Source: Lachnospiraceae bacterium
Lineage (GTDB): Bacteria > Bacillota > Clostridia > Lachnospirales > Lachnospiraceae
NCBI GenBank assembly: GCA_900755865.1
Contig: CAAEHZ010000469.1
Coordinates: 1 to 11,263 of the forward strand
DNA: 11,263 bases
Reading direction: 5' to 3'
The position numbers and the translations under genes were made by a program. This document shows, piece after piece, positions 8,901 through 11,263 of the stretch. The notes beneath the pieces were generated by a model. The model saw nothing but the letters and a program-made list of their open reading frames with translations, had not been told where the DNA came from and ran no database searches. Each line of letters begins with the position of its first letter. Position 1 is the stretch's first letter.

Positions 8901-9336
8901 GACAGAGCCGGTGATTGTTCAGATGGAGGCTGTCCGGATGAATCTTCAGGACTGGCAGCTTAATGGATTGGAATTTTATTCCGGCTGTTGCAGATATCGG
9001 AACAGTTTTGACCTGGAGGAACTGACAGGAAGGTACTGGCTGGATTTGGGCAATGTACATTTCTGTGCAGAGGTCCGGGTAAACGGGAAAAAAGCCGGAA
9101 CCAGATTATGGGCACCTTATCGGCTGGACATTACGGAATTATTGAAACAGGGGAAAAATGAAATTACAATTTTTGTTTCCAACCTTGCTTCTAACGAAAG
9201 ACGTTATATGTTGGTGGAGGAAGGCAGAGCGTTAGGCTGGAACCGTTACTGGAATGGAGAAAATATGGACCGCGAGGCTGGAAATTATGTTTCCGGTTTA
9301 ATGGGACCGGTAAGGATTTTAAAGGAACTTGCATAG
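5995..9336 (+). CDS. Large cytoplasmic glycosidase, GH106 alpha-L-rhamnosidase-like
   Basis: Numbering from the ATG at 5995, this is a 1,113-residue enzyme likely to cleave a sugar imported by the adjacent transporter. It has no signal peptide, so it is probably cytoplasmic. The N-terminal half resembles GH106/rhamnosidase-type TIM barrels: FWFLSG near residue 20, GGFMHPR near 45, WLYDEYAWPSG at 82-92, FFDE at 193-196, GHTEEF at 273-278 and SEALGGAGWNCT at 336-347. A middle region (about 480-525, LLLFPSCMDSDDELVDKI then GGKVLVYD) looks like the amidotransferase-like fold often found after such barrels. The C-terminal half holds two beta-sandwich, sugar-binding-like segments, at about 730-795 (YVNGSLAAEG, KEGKNRLAVCVRN) and 1014-1108 (VRVNGKKAGTRLWAPYRLDI, GLMGPVRI). 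Likely catalytic acids are among E86, D195, E196, E276, E277 and E337, but I cannot assign them. The family call is by motif recall; sugar specificity is inference. Confidence 0.8.
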   Translation: MNKTDDFLNPGKEYSVLAFWFLSGTLEDKELKRQISEMTEKGVYGGFMHPRAYLKTQYLEEEWWKAISACLEEAEEKGFYPWLYDEYAWPSGTAGSTFEYGYQKPSRVLAQGEANMAKGLYCRMNDEKPICDKDCLLSRVEKDGNVYKFYYHVLEKAVDYMNPDTIREFIEITHEAYRARYASFFGTRVPGIFFDEIFMAGNPFPWTDELARRFQEKYGYDILEQLPSLVTGMSDLDKQVRRDYYELIGILYEKAFFEQISRWCGKNKLKLIGHTEEFLWEQAKRQGNYFRTMRHLMIPGSDCHDYRYQFPRKITLTEPKYAVSVARAYGKERAMSEALGGAGWNCTLQEMKKGINTLAAMGINLFILHGFYYECEHQGSQSDWPTSFFYQNPYWRHFKIFSDYIRRISFINSQGRAVVHCGIYYPVREMSEYMVNGEETVEGMKLNDAFHGVMNSLLEHQTDVDMIDRDCLLNSTFRGEKLCVGTQEFELLLFPSCMDSDDELVDKISDWKQAGGKVLVYDMDSSKKDIWKSVKRELKPYLEILQGNGEEIYTNHRTDGENHFFFVCNSSGEGRELTLGISKELCNSPQKISLLEPESGNSFKVAVESEEEFWKFNIYLESAEAVIISLSEPVEAAAYRKDRSQLTCKGEYWIAGKWEFMPVPEETDREAESVCLEIPLVEASSELRDGSQTQWLRWEKKEQLPVSLWEASWITRRPSWNDQLSAGKLYFIKDVEAAGEIENATLCIAAVEDWSLYVNGSLAAEGNGWKEPMVVSVEKWLKEGKNRLAVCVRNPHPMDAVNICSAETLPPDRLISLLLQGIIRTKAGEQQIISDHTWITSDLAGEDWFLPEKEYFREEFDVQDIRNFNHQSVGHGWVEAWERGKPPLLPWGQIPYMGQLPKYPVKMYYSVNIPKGATKIKRLLLNETAEYFVDGKELQWEGMWAKLPDVEKKHVLHIRVDAQAPEDGLTEPVIVQMEAVRMNLQDWQLNGLEFYSGCCRYRNSFDLEELTGRYWLDLGNVHFCAEVRVNGKKAGTRLWAPYRLDITELLKQGKNEITIFVSNLASNERRYMLVEEGRALGWNRYWNGENMDREAGNYVSGLMGPVRILKELA

Positions 9337-9340
9337 CAGT

Positions 9341-9385
9341 ATAAAAACAGCGGTATTGCATAGACGGCAAATCTGTGCAATACCG
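9341..9385 (-). terminator. Terminator of the small - strand gene, in the convergent gap
   Basis: CGGTATTGCATAGA (9351-9364) pairs with TCTGTGCAATACCG (9372-9385): a 14-bp stem with one G-U pair and a 7-nt loop. Read on the - strand it is followed by CTGTTTTTATA (9350-9340), a short U-run, and it lies 30 bp past the - strand stop codon. On the + strand nothing T-rich follows, so it may stop or stabilise the hydrolase operon transcript only weakly. Confidence 0.65.
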
Positions 9386-9415
9386 AATGCTTATCGGATG
9401 ATGAAACGGAACGAC

Positions 9416-9726
9416 CTACAGTAAAAACATCCAGACAAGCATGGATATCATAGCGGAAATATGCAGCGTGCCGATAATCCGGAAGGGAAACAGAAGGATA
9501 AATACCGGTAAAACGGTGAAAATAACTGCCCAGATGGGGAAGGTGGCGATTCCCGTTACGATGGCAACAATCAGCGTAATAACAAATACGATGTATCCCA
9601 GAAAGCCGATTCTGGTGACGGGTGCACTGTTCAGCATATCCAGCATCAGGTTCTTTCCGCGCTCATCCCTGCCAAATGTCCTGCGATTCCGAGCGCCAGT
9701 AAAATTCTGAAAACAGTCAAACTCAT
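9416..9726 (-). pseudogene. Small integral membrane protein gene, apparently frameshifted
   Basis: A good ribosome site (TGGAGG, 9735-9740) stands 8 nt before an ATG at 9726-9724. That frame encodes 26 residues (MSLTVFRILLALGIAGH...) and stops at TGA, 9648-9646. A second open frame, offset by one base, covers 9646-9416 and encodes 76 residues (MLDMLNSAPVTRIGFLGYIV...) with at least two strongly hydrophobic segments and a third at the C-terminus. The TGA and the second ATG overlap as TGATG. Reading the second frame upstream of its ATG gives a natural continuation, GRDERGKNL, directly after GIAGHL. One G missing near 9671-9674 would therefore restore a single protein of about 103 residues. Alternatives are a sequencing error, a genuine disabling mutation, or two coupled small proteins. 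I do not recognise the family. A convergent terminator and an upstream palindrome support a real transcription unit. Confidence 0.6.
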
Positions 9727-9734
9727 AATTTTTT

Positions 9735-9740
9735 CCTCCA
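9735..9740 (-). promoter_or_regulatory. Ribosome-binding site fixing the start of the small membrane gene
   Basis: TGGAGG on the - strand, 8 nt upstream of ATG 9726-9724. The 76-residue frame alone, starting at 9646, has no comparable site. This argues that translation really begins at 9726 and that the longer frame is broken. Confidence 0.6.
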
Positions 9741-9767
9741 TAAAAAATAAAATGTTCTTAAATATAG

Positions 9768-9783
9768 GTTAGTAATATCTAAC
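9768..9783. promoter_or_regulatory. Palindrome GTTAG-N6-CTAAC, possible operator
   Basis: GTTAG (9768-9772) and CTAAC (9779-9783) flank an AT-rich centre, with TATATT on the - strand (9766-9761) beside it as a possible -10 box for the small membrane gene. The arrangement resembles MarR- or TetR-type repressor sites, but no matching -35 is clear. Confidence 0.3.
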
Positions 9784-9820
9784 TTCACTGCCAAGAAGAA
9801 AAAACACGGTGTAATCTGTT

Positions 9821-9857
9821 AAAAAATCACTGAATTTTTGAAAAACAGTGATTTTTT
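9821..9857. terminator. Perfect 12-bp inverted repeat beside the fic promoter
   Basis: AAAAAATCACTG (9821-9832) and CAGTGATTTTTT (9846-9857) are exact reverse complements around a 13-nt AT-rich loop. With an A-run on one side and a T-run on the other it has the form of a bidirectional intrinsic terminator. The divergent layout on its two sides leaves no gene that obviously needs terminating here. Since it ends 10 bp before the extended -10 of the Fic gene, it could instead be an operator. Confidence 0.55.
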
Positions 9858-9867
9858 GAAATTTCTG

Positions 9868-9876
9868 TGGTAGAAT
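9868..9876 (+). promoter_or_regulatory. Extended -10 promoter of the Fic gene
   Basis: TGGTAGAAT at 9868-9876 matches an extended -10 (TG, one base, then TAGAAT). No good -35 lies 17 bp upstream, consistent with extended -10 promoters. Transcription would begin near 9883, about 23 nt before the ATG. Confidence 0.5.
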
Positions 9877-9905
9877 TTCACTATAAATAGAAGGAGTGTA
9901 GAGAT

Positions 9906-10991
9906 ATGGAACCTTATAAAGCAAAAAAAATGCCTTTAGAGTACAAAATTGATAAAGAAATGCTCAGGTTGATTTCTGAAGCGAATGTAAAGTATGGGGA
10001 ATATAAATCTATGTTGAAAACACTGGAGTTTGATGCAGGTTTCTTTCTGGATTCCGTTATTTTAAATGAAAGCTATAAATCAACCCAGATAGAGGGAACC
10101 CAGATTTCGCAGGATGAAATGTATTATCTGAAATATATGGAAAAAACGGATGATAACCGGGAAATACAGAATTTGAAAAAAACAATAGAATATGCGACGG
10201 CTTATTTGCAGAGGGGAAACCAAATAAATTATGAACTTGTAAATGAAATGCACAGAATTATTCTGGATAGTGTGAGGGGAGCACAGAAGACACCTGGCAG
10301 GATAAGAACAACCCAGAATTGGATAGGACCAAGGGGATGTACAATAGACAGTGCAACATTCATCCCTCCCGTTCCGGAGGAGGTCTATGGATTACTTATC
10401 AATTTGTACGAATATATGAATGATGAATTTACAGACCCGTTGTTAGTAAATGTTGCTTTATCCCATATGCAGTTTGAAACAATACACGCTTATAAGGATG
10501 GGAACGGTCGATTGGGAAGGGCGTTAATTCCGGTGCAGATGGCGATGCTGGATGAAAGTACTCCTGTTTTGTATATGTCCGAAATTCTTGAACTGTATAA
10601 ACCCTCTTATCAGCGGAATCTTATGGAGTGCAGAAAGGGAAATGTAACCGGATATATCAAGTTCTTTTTGCAATGTGTTATTGACCAGTGTAATTCCTAT
10701 ATCAATAAGATTGAAAGAATTAAGGAAATTTACAGAGAGGACATGGAAAAAATTAAAGTAATAAAGGGAAATTCCGTGTACAGAATTATGCCCGTTATTA
10801 TGAAACAGATTGTATTTACAAAAAAGGAAGTACAGGAAATGTCCGGGGTATCTGTTAATGTTGTATCTAATATTATCAGTCAACTGGTAGATTTGAAAAT
10901 AATTATTCCAGATTCTGCGATTGTGAAAAAGGGATATCGATATCAGAAAATTTATGAAGTATTTGTCGGGACAAAGGATTTACTATTTTAA
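9906..10991 (+). CDS. Fic family protein (probable AMP-transferase) with N-terminal inhibitory motif
   Basis: A 361-residue Fic-domain protein, normal length for the stand-alone Fic_N/Fic/winged-helix type. The catalytic motif is at residues 194-205 (HAYKDGNGRLGR), matching HxFx(D/E)GNGRxxR except for tyrosine in place of phenylalanine; His194 would be the catalytic base and Asn200/Arg205 the phosphate contacts. The target-docking flap region precedes it (NWIGPRGCTIDSATFIPP, 138-155). Near the N-terminus, S59-xxx-E63-G64 (STQIEG) fits the (S/T)xxxE(G/N) inhibitory helix of class II Fic proteins, whose glutamate blocks ATP placement. A C-terminal winged helix (about 303-350, FTKKEVQEMSGVSVNVVSNII) suggests DNA binding. 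Family members transfer AMP to hydroxyl groups on target proteins. AAGGAG (9891-9896) is the ribosome site. No antitoxin partner is adjacent, as expected for self-inhibited forms. The target is unknown. Confidence 0.9.
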   Translation: MEPYKAKKMPLEYKIDKEMLRLISEANVKYGEYKSMLKTLEFDAGFFLDSVILNESYKSTQIEGTQISQDEMYYLKYMEKTDDNREIQNLKKTIEYATAYLQRGNQINYELVNEMHRIILDSVRGAQKTPGRIRTTQNWIGPRGCTIDSATFIPPVPEEVYGLLINLYEYMNDEFTDPLLVNVALSHMQFETIHAYKDGNGRLGRALIPVQMAMLDESTPVLYMSEILELYKPSYQRNLMECRKGNVTGYIKFFLQCVIDQCNSYINKIERIKEIYREDMEKIKVIKGNSVYRIMPVIMKQIVFTKKEVQEMSGVSVNVVSNIISQLVDLKIIIPDSAIVKKGYRYQKIYEVFVGTKDLLF

Positions 10992-11005
10992 TTATTTTAT
11001 TTCTG

Positions 11006-11014
11006 TGGTATGCT
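11006..11014 (+). promoter_or_regulatory. Candidate extended -10 promoter of the last gene
   Basis: TGGTATGCT at 11006-11014 has the TG-N extension and a four-of-six -10 box. It sits within ATTTCTGTGGTA (10999-11010), a 12-base string also found at the Fic promoter (9861-9872). Transcription would start near 11021, leaving a leader of about 60 nt. Confidence 0.4.
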
Positions 11015-11020
11015 TTAAAA

Positions 11021-11067
11021 GACTGCATTTACTTTATTCCGACAAGTATCTACATTTAAATACAGTC
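11021..11067 (+). other. Possible leader hairpin before the last gene
   Basis: GACTGCATTTA (11021-11031) and TAAATACAGTC (11057-11067) can pair over 11 positions with one mismatch, around a 25-nt loop. It would lie at the very 5' end of the predicted transcript, just before the AGGAG ribosome site. A chance match is possible in AT-rich DNA. Confidence 0.3.
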
Positions 11068-11083
11068 AGAAACAGGAGTGTAA

Positions 11084-11263
11084 ATGAAGAATTTTATCTG
11101 TGAGATGTTTTATAAGCAGCGGACGGAGTTTGAGCGTAGCTATGCTTCCAGAGGAAAGGAGTATCCGCTGCCGGAGGATGTGTCCCTGCAGAGCGACATT
11201 TTTTATGATAAGAAGCATCTGCCGGCGCATCGGCTGGGTGTGCTCCTCCGCAAAAAAGTGGGG
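11084..11263 (+). CDS. N-terminal part of an unrecognised protein, cut by the window end
   Basis: An ATG at 11084 follows AGGAG (11074-11078) with 5 nt spacing and opens a frame of 60 codons that runs off the right edge. The visible part begins MKNFICEMFYKQRTEFERSY and continues through LPEDVSLQSDIFYDKK and HRLGVLLRKK. There is no signal peptide or membrane segment. The frame's GC-rich third positions (CTG, CCG, GCG) are stronger than in the Fic gene, suggesting a different history or expression level. The spacing of 'DVSLQSDIFYD' and 'HRLGVLL' is faintly like the start of some alpha/beta-hydrolase esterases, but this is too weak to name. It has its own candidate promoter, so it is probably not co-transcribed with fic only. 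Confidence 0.65.
   Translation, partial: MKNFICEMFYKQRTEFERSYASRGKEYPLPEDVSLQSDIFYDKKHLPAHRLGVLLRKKVG

Noticed and set aside
9441..9710. An 89-codon open frame on the + strand
   Set aside because: It is antisense to the small membrane-protein gene, has no good ribosome site, and its translation lacks domain-like features; the - strand has the ribosome site, hydrophobic pattern and terminator.
9906..10991. A Fic toxin-antitoxin pair
   Set aside because: No small antitoxin gene lies next to it; the inhibitory motif is within the protein itself.

Overview
The base composition (moderately AT-rich), GGAGG-type ribosome sites, U-run terminators, a Gram-positive lipoprotein and the mix of genes all suggest a Firmicute. 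A gut-type member of the Lachnospiraceae (Clostridia) is the best guess. That placement is inferred from style and gene content; no marker gene is present.

Layout. Bases 1-227 hold the 3' end of an unidentified gene. Bases 272-9336 are one carbohydrate-use locus, all on the + strand: a membrane-anchored AraC-family regulator, a 241-bp control region, a solute-binding lipoprotein, two CUT1-type ABC permeases overlapping by ATGA, and a 1,113-residue cytoplasmic glycosidase resembling GH106 alpha-L-rhamnosidases. Bases 9337-9905 hold a small membrane-protein gene on the - strand that appears frameshifted, with its own terminator and a possible operator. Bases 9906-10991 encode a Fic-domain protein with a built-in inhibitory motif and a C-terminal winged helix. 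The window ends inside an unrecognised gene starting at 11084.

How the genes probably work together. The regulator has an extracellular domain between two membrane helices and a cytoplasmic AraC-type DNA-binding domain, so it could sense a sugar outside the cell. The region after it contains two identical 14-bp direct repeats 23 bp apart, just upstream of a good promoter (TTGACG, 17 bp, CATAAT). This is the arrangement expected if the regulator activates the binding protein, permeases and hydrolase. No ATPase is encoded, so the transporter would need a shared MsmX/MsmK-type ATPase. The hydrolase has no signal peptide, so it should act on oligosaccharides after import. Rhamnose-containing glycans such as pectin fragments or rhamnosylated plant glycosides are plausible, but not shown by the sequence.

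I do not see a clearly new defence or mobile system. The most useful leads are the control region (direct repeats, a lac-operator-like palindrome, and two hairpins that compete for one arm), the hydrolase of uncertain specificity, the frameshifted small membrane gene, and the self-inhibited Fic protein with a palindrome beside its promoter.
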